Assembly (NCBI RefSeq): GCF_006385255.1
Contig: NZ_VFJE01000056.1
Span: 372,001 to 436,000 of the forward strand
Reading direction: 5' to 3'
Length of the DNA stretch: 64,000 nucleotides
Source of the DNA: Flavobacterium microcysteis
GTDB lineage: Bacteria > Bacteroidota > Bacteroidia > Flavobacteriales > Flavobacteriaceae
In this document: positions 25,628 through 34,493 of the stretch, one piece after another
How the letters are laid out: every line of letters starts with the position of its first letter
How positions within the stretch are numbered: the first letter of the stretch is position 1
The notes under the pieces: generated by a model
Seen by the model: only the letters and a program-made list of their open reading frames with translations
Told to the model about the DNA's origin: nothing
Database searches by the model: none
Translations under genes and position numbers: made by a program

Positions 25628-26578
25628 TTACAGTACAAAATACGAATTTTTAACGGGTTGGATATGATGGAGTTCAGCTTCCGGTTTTTTGACCGGAGCT
25701 TCGAATTCATCACGGAATTCATTTACCATCTGAACCAGGTTCTTTTCGATTGTACTTGAAATAGCAGTCATTGGTGTATCTGTTGGTCGGTTTTCAAACG
25801 GATCTTGCAGATGGATAGCCATCTTTTCAATCAGGAAGAATGCCGCACCAATAGTGGTTACCAACGGGATCTGAAGCCAGCCTAATAAATCAGTCAAACC
25901 AAAAGGCAAGAGGATAATAAAAAGGCATAGCGTGAAACGAATGTACATGCTATAAGTGGTCGGGAAGATGGTATTTTTAATTCTTTCACACTTTCCCATA
26001 GAATCGCAGAGTCTTGTTAACGTATTGTCAATTTCTACTTGCTGGTAGGTGTTTATCTTCCCTTGTTCATTTGCTTTTTTCAGGTCTTTGGAATGCAACA
26101 GCAATATTGCATTCGGGACATGCTTGTGCTTTTTGATATATCTGAAATCTTCTTCGCTTAAGATTTGTTTTACTGCTTTTAAAGGATCTTTTCCTCTAAG
26201 CGATTGGCTAAGGCTATAACACCATGCCGCCTGCCTTTTTGCAAAGTTTTCTTTGAAATCATTTGCTTCTACTGAAAAATCTGGATCTTTATAGAAGGCA
26301 ATGACCTGTCTGATCAATGTTCTGGAATCGTTTACGATCGCACCCCAAATGATTCGTGCTTCCCACCAGCGGTCATATGCCTGATTGGATTTAAATGCCA
26401 GCAACAGCGATATGATGGTTCCGATGATTGTTGGGATAGCAATTGGAATGTTTATAGCGTTAGTTCCATAATAATATAGGAAAATTTCAAAGGAGATAAC
26501 GTATAGGATGACTAAGAAAAGCTCTACTCGAATCTTTCCTAGTACATATTTCATTGGTATTTTCTTTTTTAGTAGCAT
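25628..26578 (-). CDS. Bestrophin family (UPF0187-like) channel protein
   Basis: A 316-residue inner-membrane protein. Two hydrophobic hairpins are visible: residues about 18-65 (VELFLVILYVISFEIFLYYYG, IPTIIGTIISLLLAF) and about 215-255 (FTLCLFIILLPFGLTDLLGW, LVTTIGAAFFLIEKMA). The motif NQAYDRWWEARIIWG is the family hallmark. Bacterial homologues form pentameric cation channels. The start at 26578 is the first ATG; the ATG nine codons later is an alternative. It lies in the same direction as the stress-like and two-component genes. Confidence 0.85.
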   Translation of the reverse strand: MLLKKKIPMKYVLGKIRVELFLVILYVISFEIFLYYYGTNAINIPIAIPTIIGTIISLLLAFKSNQAYDRWWEARIIWGAIVNDSRTLIRQVIAFYKDPDFSVEANDFKENFAKRQAAWCYSLSQSLRGKDPLKAVKQILSEEDFRYIKKHKHVPNAILLLHSKDLKKANEQGKINTYQQVEIDNTLTRLCDSMGKCERIKNTIFPTTYSMYIRFTLCLFIILLPFGLTDLLGWLQIPLVTTIGAAFFLIEKMAIHLQDPFENRPTDTPMTAISSTIEKNLVQMVNEFRDEFEAPVKKPEAELHHIQPVKNSYFVL

Positions 26579-26623
26579 ATAAATGTATTTTCTTTTTTAA
26601 TAATTTTTCCATGGCCAGCGGAT

Positions 26624-27346
26624 TTAGACAATTTCCTCATATAAAGACAATACGGGCAGGCCAAAGCTTTCGTTAATGCTGAAGTCTCTGTTTTTCAGCT
26701 TGATTTTTTTAGGTTTTCTTGTTTCTATCAAGAGATTGATGTTGTTTTTTGTAATGGCTTCTGTCAACAACGGCTGAATTTCTTCGGGTTTTTGGTCGCT
26801 GAAAATTTTTGCCTGACTTACAATTCTGAAATCAAAATGACTCTGGACAAGTTCTTGCAAATCTTCCACATGCAGCCTTGATTTTGTTTGTTCCAGATAT
26901 AAAGCTTTGCTTAAATCTTGTTCTTCAAAGTTTGGGCTCAGGTGTAGTATCGGACATTTGCAATTGGCAAGAATCTGCAGAAATTGATTGTGTATTCTTC
27001 TTTCGGTATTTTTATAAGAAGGTGTAAGGATGGTCAATTCGATGTTGAGGTGTTCCATCAGGTTTTTCATTACCGGAGCAGAAATCCCATATTGATTGTG
27101 AATTTTTAACGTGCAGTTTTGTGTAGTAGCAATCAAATCACGACAGCTGTCCAAGATGCTTTTTTGAGAAACACTCATGTCGCTTTTAATGTTTCTTAAA
27201 AAAGTAGCAGAAGAGTAGGTGTCCGGAATTTCACTAATCAATGCTAAAAATATGGTGCAGCTTTTTCCTTTTGATTGTTGGATAGCAACTTTAATAGCAT
27301 TGATTGTGTCTTGTTCTAATGTCGATGGTATTAATAGATTTTTCAT
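26624..27346 (-). CDS. Universal-stress-protein-like protein
   Basis: A 240-residue soluble protein with two UspA-like halves suggested by MKNLLIPSTLEQDTINAIKVAIQ at the start and LNIELTILTPSY and CKCPILHLSP in the first half. No ATP-binding G-x2-G-x9-G motif is obvious, so it may be a non-ATP-binding variant. Placed between the two-component genes and the bestrophin gene. Similarity is by pattern only. Confidence 0.5.
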   Translation of the reverse strand: MKNLLIPSTLEQDTINAIKVAIQQSKGKSCTIFLALISEIPDTYSSATFLRNIKSDMSVSQKSILDSCRDLIATTQNCTLKIHNQYGISAPVMKNLMEHLNIELTILTPSYKNTERRIHNQFLQILANCKCPILHLSPNFEEQDLSKALYLEQTKSRLHVEDLQELVQSHFDFRIVSQAKIFSDQKPEEIQPLLTEAITKNNINLLIETRKPKKIKLKNRDFSINESFGLPVLSLYEEIV

Positions 27347-27422
27347 ATGTATAGCGTTTTAATTATACATACAAAATAACGGGGCCGAAATTAGAACGGT
27401 CTTAGATTAAAATTAGAATTTC

Positions 27423-28811
27423 TTAAGATTTTACATTAGAATTTCTAATGTTGGTTTTATGGAAGGTGATATTTACGACTGTACCTTTTCCGGTTTCAGA
27501 CTGGATGTGGAGTTCTCCATTGTGCATTCGGATGATTTTCATCGCCAAAGGCAGTCCTAAACCATAGCCATTATATTTGGATGCTATCTTCCCTCTAAAG
27601 AAAGGCTCATACAAATAAGGAATGTCTTCAGGAGGAATACCAATACCGATATCGGTTATAGCAATCTTAATTTTTGATTTGTCTGCAGAAAGCGTTACAA
27701 AAACTTCATCGTTGTCGGAATATTTTACACCGTTTGAAATGATATTGTTTAAAGCCAATTCCAGCAGTGGTCTGTTGCAAGGAATAGTTAGAAGTGATTC
27801 GTCTTCCGGAATGGCATTGAGTTTAATGTTGACGCGATTGTTTGGAAATAAAGTATCGATGGAAGCCTTTGCTTCCAAAAGCAGTTCATCAATTCTGGCA
27901 ATATCCAATACTTGTTTAGTTCCATCATAACCGGTTTGGGTCAATTTCAACAAACTTTCTGTCAGATTGCCCAGTTTAGTAGCTTGGCGATTTATGTTTT
28001 CTAATGAACCAACATATTCTTCAACCTCTCTTTCTTTTAAGAGCATGATTTCTGTCTCGGCTATAATGGTAGTAATAGGCGTTTTGAGTTCGTGGGAAGC
28101 ATTGTTGATAAAATTTGCCTGTATTTCAAAAGAAGTTTCCAGACGATCCAGCATATCATTAAACGTTTTTGTAAGGTCTGATATTTCGTCATTTCCTTCG
28201 GTATCTGCTAATCTGTTGTGAAGGTTAGAAGCGCTGATTCGTTTAACTTCTTTGGTAATTCGGGCCATAGGATCAATAACACGGCGAGCTAAAAGTTTTC
28301 CGAAAAAGAAAGCCAAGACCAAGAATCCAGCTCCTCCCAATACTAAAATTTGTACCATATAAATGGCGCTTGTATATCCTCGACGGTCTTTAGCGGTGAC
28401 AATTACCATATATTTTTGCCCTGATTCTTTAAAAATCTGGCCATAATAATAACTGTAGTTTTCTTCAATCCAACTGGATCCGGTTTTCATCACACTGGCA
28501 TAAAATTCCGGAGGAAGATGCAAGTCCGTGTTGTATTCAAAAGTATTTTCTCCGCTTACTTTTAGGACAAAGTCTTTTTCTTCGACCAGTTCTTCAAGTC
28601 CTTCTTTTTTGAATTCTTTGAAATAGCGGGTTTTACTAAGATCGTTCTGGTAATAGATTGAAGAAGCGATTTTTGCCCGATCCTGAAGCCTTTTCAGAAA
28701 ATAATATTCGTTATTCTGCTTGAACAGAAAAAAAACCACTACGCTCAAAAGCAACGTGCTTAAGCACGAAAGCGCAATATAGGTAACGGTAATTTTTTTT
28801 CGGATTTGCAT
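27423..28811 (-). CDS. HAMP-containing sensor histidine kinase
   Basis: A 462-residue inner-membrane kinase with two membrane segments (about residues 9-30 and 152-174). A small extracytoplasmic sensor lies between them, then a HAMP region (RRVIDPMARITKEVKRISA). The phosphoacceptor His is near residue 240 in NASHELKTPITT. The ATPase has an N-box (LALNNIISNGVKYS), DIGIGIPPEDIPYLYEPFFRG and YGLGLPLAMKI. The start overlaps the regulator's stop by one base (TGATG). The signal is unknown. Confidence 0.92.
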   Translation of the reverse strand: MQIRKKITVTYIALSCLSTLLLSVVVFFLFKQNNEYYFLKRLQDRAKIASSIYYQNDLSKTRYFKEFKKEGLEELVEEKDFVLKVSGENTFEYNTDLHLPPEFYASVMKTGSSWIEENYSYYYGQIFKESGQKYMVIVTAKDRRGYTSAIYMVQILVLGGAGFLVLAFFFGKLLARRVIDPMARITKEVKRISASNLHNRLADTEGNDEISDLTKTFNDMLDRLETSFEIQANFINNASHELKTPITTIIAETEIMLLKEREVEEYVGSLENINRQATKLGNLTESLLKLTQTGYDGTKQVLDIARIDELLLEAKASIDTLFPNNRVNIKLNAIPEDESLLTIPCNRPLLELALNNIISNGVKYSDNDEVFVTLSADKSKIKIAITDIGIGIPPEDIPYLYEPFFRGKIASKYNGYGLGLPLAMKIIRMHNGELHIQSETGKGTVVNITFHKTNIRNSNVKS

Positions 28812-29491
28812 CAGGATTGAGGTTTTATTACATATCCAAGACCTTTAATAGTATGGATTAATTTGTTTTGGTAAGGTTTGTCTATCTTGTTTCTCAGGTA
28901 ATTGATGTACACATCCACGACATTCGTATTCATGTCAAAATTGATATCCCATACATTATCCAGAATTTTTTCACGGGATAGTATGATTTCTGTGTTTTTT
29001 GCCAGATAATATAATAATTTGAATTCTTTGGCCGTGAGCTGTATTGTTTCGCCGTTCCGCTTTACGGTTTTTGATCGGGAATCGATTTCCAGATCATCAA
29101 TCTGGATTTTATCATTAGGCTTATGATCCTGGCTTGATCTTCTGGCCAAAGCACTTATGCGGGCTTCCAATTCTGAAAATTTGAAAGGTTTGGCTAGATA
29201 ATCATCGGCACCGGCATTTAATCCCGTCACAATGTTTTCTGTAGTTCCCAATGCAGTCAATAAGAGAATCGGGATAAAATTCTTAGAAGCTCTGAGTCGT
29301 CTGCAGATTTCGATCCCGTTAATGTCAGGGAGCATAATATCAAGAATAATCACATCAAAATTATGGTTTTGAATCATCTCGAGAGCAGTGGTGCCATCCA
29401 GAGCGACACTAACTTCATTGTTTTTTTCGGAAAGTCCTTTTCGAATAATCGATAAAAGATTAGGTTCGTCTTCAACAATGAGTAGCTTCAT
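28811..29491 (-). CDS. OmpR-family response regulator
   Basis: A 226-residue regulator from the ATG at 29491, beginning MKLLIVEDEPNL; an in-frame ATG nine codons upstream lacks conserved sequence. The receiver phosphoacceptor is in IILDIMLPDINGIE, with the signature Lys in DDYLAKPF. The winged-helix DNA-binding domain (about residues 130-226) shows LTAKEFKLLYYLAKN and DVYINYLRNKIDKPY. It is co-transcribed with the kinase that follows. Targets are unknown, but the neighbouring stress-like and channel genes are candidates. Confidence 0.93.
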   Translation of the reverse strand: MKLLIVEDEPNLLSIIRKGLSEKNNEVSVALDGTTALEMIQNHNFDVIILDIMLPDINGIEICRRLRASKNFIPILLLTALGTTENIVTGLNAGADDYLAKPFKFSELEARISALARRSSQDHKPNDKIQIDDLEIDSRSKTVKRNGETIQLTAKEFKLLYYLAKNTEIILSREKILDNVWDINFDMNTNVVDVYINYLRNKIDKPYQNKLIHTIKGLGYVIKPQS

Positions 29492-29618
29492 AAAAATGGG
29501 GTTTGGTGCTTCAAACAAAAATAGAGATTGAAATGTTAAAATTTTGTAAAACGTAAATTACAATCGTTGTTTTTGCGAAAATTCTAAGAATAAGGGTAGA
29601 TTGATGAAGTATGCGAAA

Positions 29619-29840
29619 TTATGACGGATTATTTTGGTAAAAGCTTAAGGCTCCTGAAGGGCATTTTTTTACTGTTTCAATAATTTTCTCGCTTGATGAG
29701 CCGTCAATTTGAATCCAGGGTCTCATTTTGGGCTGAAAAACCTGCGGATTGTTTTTGACGCAATTGTTTGAATGGATGCATTTTTCCGCTTGCCAGACAA
29801 CAGTTACTTCTCCATTTGAATATTCTTTCTTATCTTCCAT
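29619..29840 (-). CDS. YjdI-like (4Fe-4S)-binding small protein
   Basis: A 73-residue protein of the small Fe-S-binding (YjdI/DUF1271-like) family. Cysteines lie in CIHSNNC (21 and 27) and near the C-terminus in KKCPSGAL (60), the family pattern of a divergent ferredoxin-like cluster. Function is not established; relatives accompany CDGSH-type or acetyltransferase genes. It is divergent from the unknown membrane protein at 29985. Confidence 0.75.
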   Translation of the reverse strand: MEDKKEYSNGEVTVVWQAEKCIHSNNCVKNNPQVFQPKMRPWIQIDGSSSEKIIETVKKCPSGALSFYQNNPS

Positions 29841-29984
29841 GGCATCCTAAATTTTAAAAGTTTATATTCAGTGTATTATAAAGGTAGAAAAAACTTTATA
29901 AATTATTCAAATAATCTGCTTTAGTAGAGGTGTAACATTTTTAATGTTCATAGACTTATTAAGCAAACTAAATAAAATACCACC

Positions 29985-31619
29985 ATGAAAAAAACTATTT
30001 TGATTCTCTTCCTTCTTTTGATCGGCTTCTTTTTGTTTTATACGATATTGCCTGTTATCAGTTATGGCTTTGTGGGTCTGCCATTGATATTACTATTCCT
30101 TGCATTGATGGCGGTTGTGGTTTTTTCCAAAGTAGAAATAACACCAAAAGCAAGAAAACTGAATATCTTTTCAAAAACGAATAAAGTTTTGTTCTTCTTG
30201 TCTTTCGGGCTTTTGTTATATGTATTGGTTTTGCCGCTAGTAACTTCGCTTCCAATGTTTAGAAGTGGTGCCTATCAAAAACTAATAGGGAAGGTTGAAA
30301 ATGGTGATGATCTTAAAAATCATATAGCGCCTATCTCTTTAGATAAAATCAGAGTAGTTGATGAAGAGCTTGCGATGCTTTTGGGCGAAAAGATTATAGG
30401 TTCGCAGCCATCATTAGGTAGTCAGACCGAGATAGGAGAGTTTACAATACAAAAGGTAAATGACGAATTGTATTGGGTAGCGCCATTATTGCATACCGGT
30501 TTTTTTAAATGGTATAACAATTCTGAAGGAACTCCGGGTTATGTGATGGTTTCTGCTACCAATGAAAGAGATGTCAAGCTAATCCAGAATGTCAACGGAA
30601 AAGCGCTTAAAATTAAATACCAGCCAGCAGCTTATTTTGGTTCAAGGATTGACAGACATGTGTATTTCAATGGTTATACGACAGTAGGATTAGAGGATTT
30701 TAATTTCGAGATTGATGATGCTGGAAATCCGTATTGGGTTGTTACCAAATACAAAAAAACGATAGGTTTTGCAGGAAATAATGCTACAGGCGTTTTAACG
30801 GTCGATGCTCAGACTGGAGAAATAAAAGAATACGATATTAACAATACACCGTTATGGGTTGATCGAATCCAGCCGATAAGTTTTATTCAGGAACAGCTTA
30901 ATGATTGGGGTGAATATGTACACGGTTATTGGAATTTTTCGAATGAAAATAAATTGCAAACTACTGAAGGGCTTACTCTGGTTTATGGAGAGAATCATAA
31001 ATCGTATTGGTATACCGGCTTGTCATCTGTTGGAAAAGAAGAATCGACTGTAGGATTTGTATTGGTTGACACTAGAACCAAAGAAACGACTTATTATAAG
31101 CAAAGCGGAGCTACAGAATATGCAGCGCAAAGTTCAGCCGAAGGTAAAGTTCAGGAAAAAGGATACCATGCTTCATTGCCAATTCCATATGTTATCAATA
31201 ATATCCCAACTTATGTCATGACGCTTAAAGATGATGGAGGCCTGGTAAAAATGTTTGCAATGGTTTCTATAAGTGACTATACAATTGTTGGAGTAGGGAA
31301 TACGATGAGAGAAACATTAATGGCTTATAAGAATGTATACAACATGGCAGATAATGGTATAAACCCGGAAAGTGTTACCAGTAAAAAGAGCGTAAAATCG
31401 GTAGTGACGAGAATCAGCAGTGATGTCAAAAACGGAAACAGTTTCTACTATTTTACTGTAAAAGATTATCCTAATATTTTTGTAGGGTCGTCTCAGTTAT
31501 CTAACGAACTGCCAGTAACTGTTGTGGGCGATTCGATTTCAATTTCTTTCGATGTAGATTTAGAGGAAGTGATTGATGTTTCGAGTTTTGAAAACAAGAA
31601 TATCGGAAAGAAGAAATAA
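29985..31619 (+). CDS. Conserved membrane protein of unknown function
   Basis: A 544-residue protein I cannot name. Residues about 4-48 and 65-90 hold three hydrophobic segments, giving a membrane-anchored N-terminus. The remaining 430 residues are extracytoplasmic or cytoplasmic beta-rich repeats with Trp- and Tyr-rich patterns (GFFKWYNNSEGTPGYVMVS, NPYWVVTKYKKTIGFAG, TGEIKEYDINNTPLWVDRI). The start at 29985 follows a normal spacing, and a bidirectional terminator follows. Confidence 0.7.
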   Translation: MKKTILILFLLLIGFFLFYTILPVISYGFVGLPLILLFLALMAVVVFSKVEITPKARKLNIFSKTNKVLFFLSFGLLLYVLVLPLVTSLPMFRSGAYQKLIGKVENGDDLKNHIAPISLDKIRVVDEELAMLLGEKIIGSQPSLGSQTEIGEFTIQKVNDELYWVAPLLHTGFFKWYNNSEGTPGYVMVSATNERDVKLIQNVNGKALKIKYQPAAYFGSRIDRHVYFNGYTTVGLEDFNFEIDDAGNPYWVVTKYKKTIGFAGNNATGVLTVDAQTGEIKEYDINNTPLWVDRIQPISFIQEQLNDWGEYVHGYWNFSNENKLQTTEGLTLVYGENHKSYWYTGLSSVGKEESTVGFVLVDTRTKETTYYKQSGATEYAAQSSAEGKVQEKGYHASLPIPYVINNIPTYVMTLKDDGGLVKMFAMVSISDYTIVGVGNTMRETLMAYKNVYNMADNGINPESVTSKKSVKSVVTRISSDVKNGNSFYYFTVKDYPNIFVGSSQLSNELPVTVVGDSISISFDVDLEEVIDVSSFENKNIGKKK

Positions 31620-31620
31620 T

Positions 31621-31652
31621 AAAAAAAGCGCCTGACTCAGGCGCTTTTTTTA
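31621..31652. terminator. Bidirectional terminator
   Basis: The stem AGCGCCTGA / TCAGGCGCT, flanked by A- and T-runs, lies between the unknown membrane protein gene and the convergent DUF6370-type gene. Confidence 0.85.
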
Positions 31653-31660
31653 TGCTAAGA

Positions 31661-32008
31661 TTATTTGCTTTCAGGAAGCAATTTGAATGAAGTTGCTACA
31701 AAACGATTGTTTTTAACCTCACCTGTAACTTCTGCTTTTCTGATTTTAGAACAGAAACCATCGTTGGCATGTGAATCGCCATGGTCGTCAATTCCAGTAC
31801 CATCAACAAAGTATGGTTTCCCATCAATACGAACGGCGAGGTCGCAACCATGTCCTTTCATTCCAAATTTGCACTGTCCACAGGATGCTTCCACTATTTG
31901 GGATTTTGGTGCTGCTTTTTTTGAGTTGGCCGCCTGTTTGGTGCCTGAGTTTTGTGCACTGGCTGCAAAAGATAAAAACAGGAATGCGATAGCAATGATA
32001 TTTTTCAT
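31661..32008 (-). CDS. DUF6370-type exported Cys/His protein
   Basis: A 115-residue protein with a signal peptide (residues 1-18, SFAASAQ). Conserved Cys/His clusters are seen: EASCGQCKFGMKGHGCDLAV and DDHGDSHANDGFCSKIRKAEV. This resembles my recollection of the DUF6370 family; the metal-binding idea is inference from the residues. It starts only seven bases after the purT stop, so it is read as the second gene of that operon. Confidence 0.65.
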   Translation of the reverse strand: MKNIIAIAFLFLSFAASAQNSGTKQAANSKKAAPKSQIVEASCGQCKFGMKGHGCDLAVRIDGKPYFVDGTGIDDHGDSHANDGFCSKIRKAEVTGEVKNNRFVATSFKLLPESK

Positions 32009-32015
32009 ATAGAGT

Positions 32016-33176
32016 TTATTTTACGGTTACTAGTCTGGCGGCTTTTTTAGCTCTTTCTACTACTTCTTCTACCGGTATATCAAGAGAATCGCTTGTTAAG
32101 GCTACTCCCATTCTACGATATGGTCTTGTAGTTGGTTTGCCAAAGATTCTGAAATCGGTTTTGGCAAGTCCGGCAATTTTTTCAATGCCTTCATAAGCTG
32201 GGTTTGACGAGTTTTCTGATGCAAGAATCACAGCACTTGCCCCTGTTTTTTCTAATTTTATTTCAAAAATAGGCAGGCTCAAAATAGCTCTTAAATGCAA
32301 TTCAAATTCATTAAAATTTTGTGTTCCTGCCAAAGTCACCATTCCCGTATCGTGAGGTCTTGGAGATAATTCTGAGAAATATACACCATCATCTGCCAGG
32401 AAAAATTCCACACCAAAAAGACCTGCGCCTCCTAAAGCTTCAGTAACTTTTTCTGCCATGTCTTGTGCTTCAAATAATTCTTTATCTGAAATTCGTGCTG
32501 GCTGCCAGCTTTCCTGGTAGTCGCCTCGTTCTTGTCTATGCCCAATTGGAGCGCAGAAAAGCGTCGGGTTATTGTTTTGTGTAATGGTCAGTAATGTAAT
32601 TTCGGAATTGAATTTTACAAAAGCTTCTACGATAACTTCTACAACATCGCCTCGTGAACCTTCTACTGCATAGCTCCATGCTTTTTCAATATCTTCTGAG
32701 GATTTGATAGTTGACTGGCCTTTTCCGGAAGACGACATCAAAGGTTTTACCACGCAAGGAATTCCAATTTCTTCAACGGCTTTATGCAATTGCTCTGATG
32801 AAGTAGCATATCTGTAATTTGCGGTCTTCAATCCCAATTCTTTTGCTGCCAGATTGCGTATGGCTTTTCGGTTCATGGTAAAGTTGGCTGCTTTTGCAGA
32901 AGGAACCACTGTATGTCCTTGTTTTTCGTAATCGTAAAAACGCTCGGTACGGATGGCTTCAATTTCCGGAACTATAAAATCAGGTCGGTGCTTGGCTACA
33001 ATCTGATCTAAAGCTTCTCCGTCAAGCATGTTGATGACTTCAAATCCATGAGCTACCTGCATGGCAGGAGCATTTTCGTAACTGTCAACAGCAATCACAG
33101 TTTGTCCGATGCGCTGAGCAGCAATTGTAAATTCTTTTCCTAATTCTCCTGAACCAAGTAATAGTATTTTTGACAT
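32016..33176 (-). CDS. purT: Formate-dependent phosphoribosylglycinamide formyltransferase PurT
   Basis: A 386-residue ATP-grasp enzyme that makes formyl-GAR from GAR, formate and ATP in purine synthesis. The start at 33176 ([16 protein letters not shown]) fits the family. Diagnostic regions include [31 protein letters not shown] and [23 protein letters not shown]. Upstream in-frame codons to 33212 fall within the palindromic repeat and are not coding. The DUF6370-type gene follows directly. Confidence 0.93.
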   Translation of the reverse strand: MSKILLLGSGELGKEFTIAAQRIGQTVIAVDSYENAPAMQVAHGFEVINMLDGEALDQIVAKHRPDFIVPEIEAIRTERFYDYEKQGHTVVPSAKAANFTMNRKAIRNLAAKELGLKTANYRYATSSEQLHKAVEEIGIPCVVKPLMSSSGKGQSTIKSSEDIEKAWSYAVEGSRGDVVEVIVEAFVKFNSEITLLTITQNNNPTLFCAPIGHRQERGDYQESWQPARISDKELFEAQDMAEKVTEALGGAGLFGVEFFLADDGVYFSELSPRPHDTGMVTLAGTQNFNEFELHLRAILSLPIFEIKLEKTGASAVILASENSSNPAYEGIEKIAGLAKTDFRIFGKPTTRPYRRMGVALTSDSLDIPVEEVVERAKKAARLVTVK

Positions 33177-33194
33177 TTGGTATCTTTTTTTAAT

Positions 33195-33227
33195 AACCCT
33201 GAAAGGGTTCAAAACCCTTTCAGGGTT
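33195..33227. repeat. REP-like palindrome
   Basis: The arms AACCCTGAAAGGGTT and AACCCTTTCAGGGTT (33195-33209 and 33213-33227) are exact complements around a three-base loop. The same shape, with the two inner variable bases changed on both arms together, occurs at 1036-1070, suggesting a repeat family. It lies between aspC and purT on the minus strand. Confidence 0.75.
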
Positions 33228-33243
33228 GTCGATAAATATAAAA

Positions 33244-33270
33244 TAAAAAGCCCCAAGTTTCCTCAGGGCG
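33244..33270 (-). terminator. Terminator after the aspartate-type aminotransferase gene
   Basis: GCCCTGAG can pair with CTTGGGGC (two G-T pairs) around GAAA on the minus strand, followed by TTTTTA. It lies between the aminotransferase stop and the purT promoter region. Confidence 0.65.
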
Positions 33271-33278
33271 TATTTGTT

Positions 33279-34463
33279 TTAAGCTAAAACTTCTTTGATT
33301 CTTCGCAAGGCTTCGGTCAGCTGCTCTTCACTGGTTGCGTAAGATAAGCGGATGCAGTTCGGATTTCCAAAAGCATCTCCTGTTACTGTAGCTACATTGG
33401 CTTCTCCTAAAAGATACATAGAAAAGTCATCTGCATTTTTGATTTCAGTTCCACGCAACGTTTTTCCAAAAAAGGAAGAGACATCAGGAAAAACATAAAA
33501 AGCACCTTCAGGAACATTTAGTTTTAAACCTGGAATTTCTTTAATCAATCCTACAACTAAATCTCTGCGATTTTTAAAAGCAGCTACCATTTCGTTTAGT
33601 ACGCTTGGGTCTGCATCAACAGCTGTGATTGTTGCTCTTTGTGCTATAGAATTCGCACCGCTTGTTACCTGTCCTTGCATTTTTGTACAGGCTTTTGCAA
33701 TGAATTCCGGAGCGCCAATATATCCGATTCTCCATCCTGTCATGGCAAATGCTTTTGCCACGCCATTTACTGTTACCGTTCTGTCAAACATTCCAGGGAT
33801 AGACGCAATGCTGCAGAATGTTCCCGAAAAGTTGATATGTTCATAGATTTCATCAGCTACTACAAAAATATTAGGATACTTTTCCAATACTTTTGCCAAA
33901 GCAGTCATCTCTTCACGGCTGTAAACAGAACCGCTAGGATTGCATGGTGAGCTGTACCATATCATTTTTGTTTTTGGAGTAATTGCTTTTTCCAATTGTT
34001 CCGGCGTAATTTTAAAATCACTTTCTACTGTAGTAGGAACTTCTACCGGAATACCACCTGACATTTTGATGATTTCGTAATAGCTTACCCAGTAAGGAGC
34101 AGGAAGAATTACTTCGTCACCATCGTTTAGCATTACCTGCGCAACGTTGTATAGAGATTGTTTAGCGCCTGTCGAAACGACAATGTTAGCAGGGGTATAG
34201 TCAAGGTTGTTGTCTCTTTTGAATTTTCTACATATCGCTTCTTTCAGATCAGCATAACCGTCTACAGGTGGATATGTGCTGTAGTTTTCGTCAATTGCTT
34301 TTTTTGCAGCTTCTTTGATGAAGTCAGGCGTATTAAAATCAGGTTCACCTAAGCTCAAGCTGATAATGTCTTTTCCTTGTGCTTTTAATTCTCTTGCCAA
34401 TGCTGCCATTGCCAAAGTCTGCGAAGTTGATAATTTGTTAATTCTATCCGATAAATGATTCAT
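33279..34463 (-). CDS. Class I/II PLP-dependent aminotransferase (aspartate-type)
   Basis: A 394-residue fold-type I aminotransferase. The cofactor lysine is in NGVAKAFAMTGWRIGYIG (about residues 231-248). The N-terminus shows SLGEPDFNTPDFIK and SPCNPSGSVYSREE, as in AspAT-Ib enzymes; the conserved Arg is in CIRLSYATS. Function is probably aspartate/prephenate aminotransferase, but the substrate is inferred. It follows the desaturase gene by 30 bases. Confidence 0.88.
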   Translation of the reverse strand: MNHLSDRINKLSTSQTLAMAALARELKAQGKDIISLSLGEPDFNTPDFIKEAAKKAIDENYSTYPPVDGYADLKEAICRKFKRDNNLDYTPANIVVSTGAKQSLYNVAQVMLNDGDEVILPAPYWVSYYEIIKMSGGIPVEVPTTVESDFKITPEQLEKAITPKTKMIWYSSPCNPSGSVYSREEMTALAKVLEKYPNIFVVADEIYEHINFSGTFCSIASIPGMFDRTVTVNGVAKAFAMTGWRIGYIGAPEFIAKACTKMQGQVTSGANSIAQRATITAVDADPSVLNEMVAAFKNRRDLVVGLIKEIPGLKLNVPEGAFYVFPDVSSFFGKTLRGTEIKNADDFSMYLLGEANVATVTGDAFGNPNCIRLSYATSEEQLTEALRRIKEVLA

Positions 34464-34493
34464 GGAAAACGTATTGTTTATTTTTTTAATCGA

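Noticed and set aside
33177..33212. N-terminal extension of the purT frame (MNPFRVIKK)
   Set aside because: It runs into the palindromic repeat, and the family N-terminus starts at 33176 ([10 protein letters not shown]).
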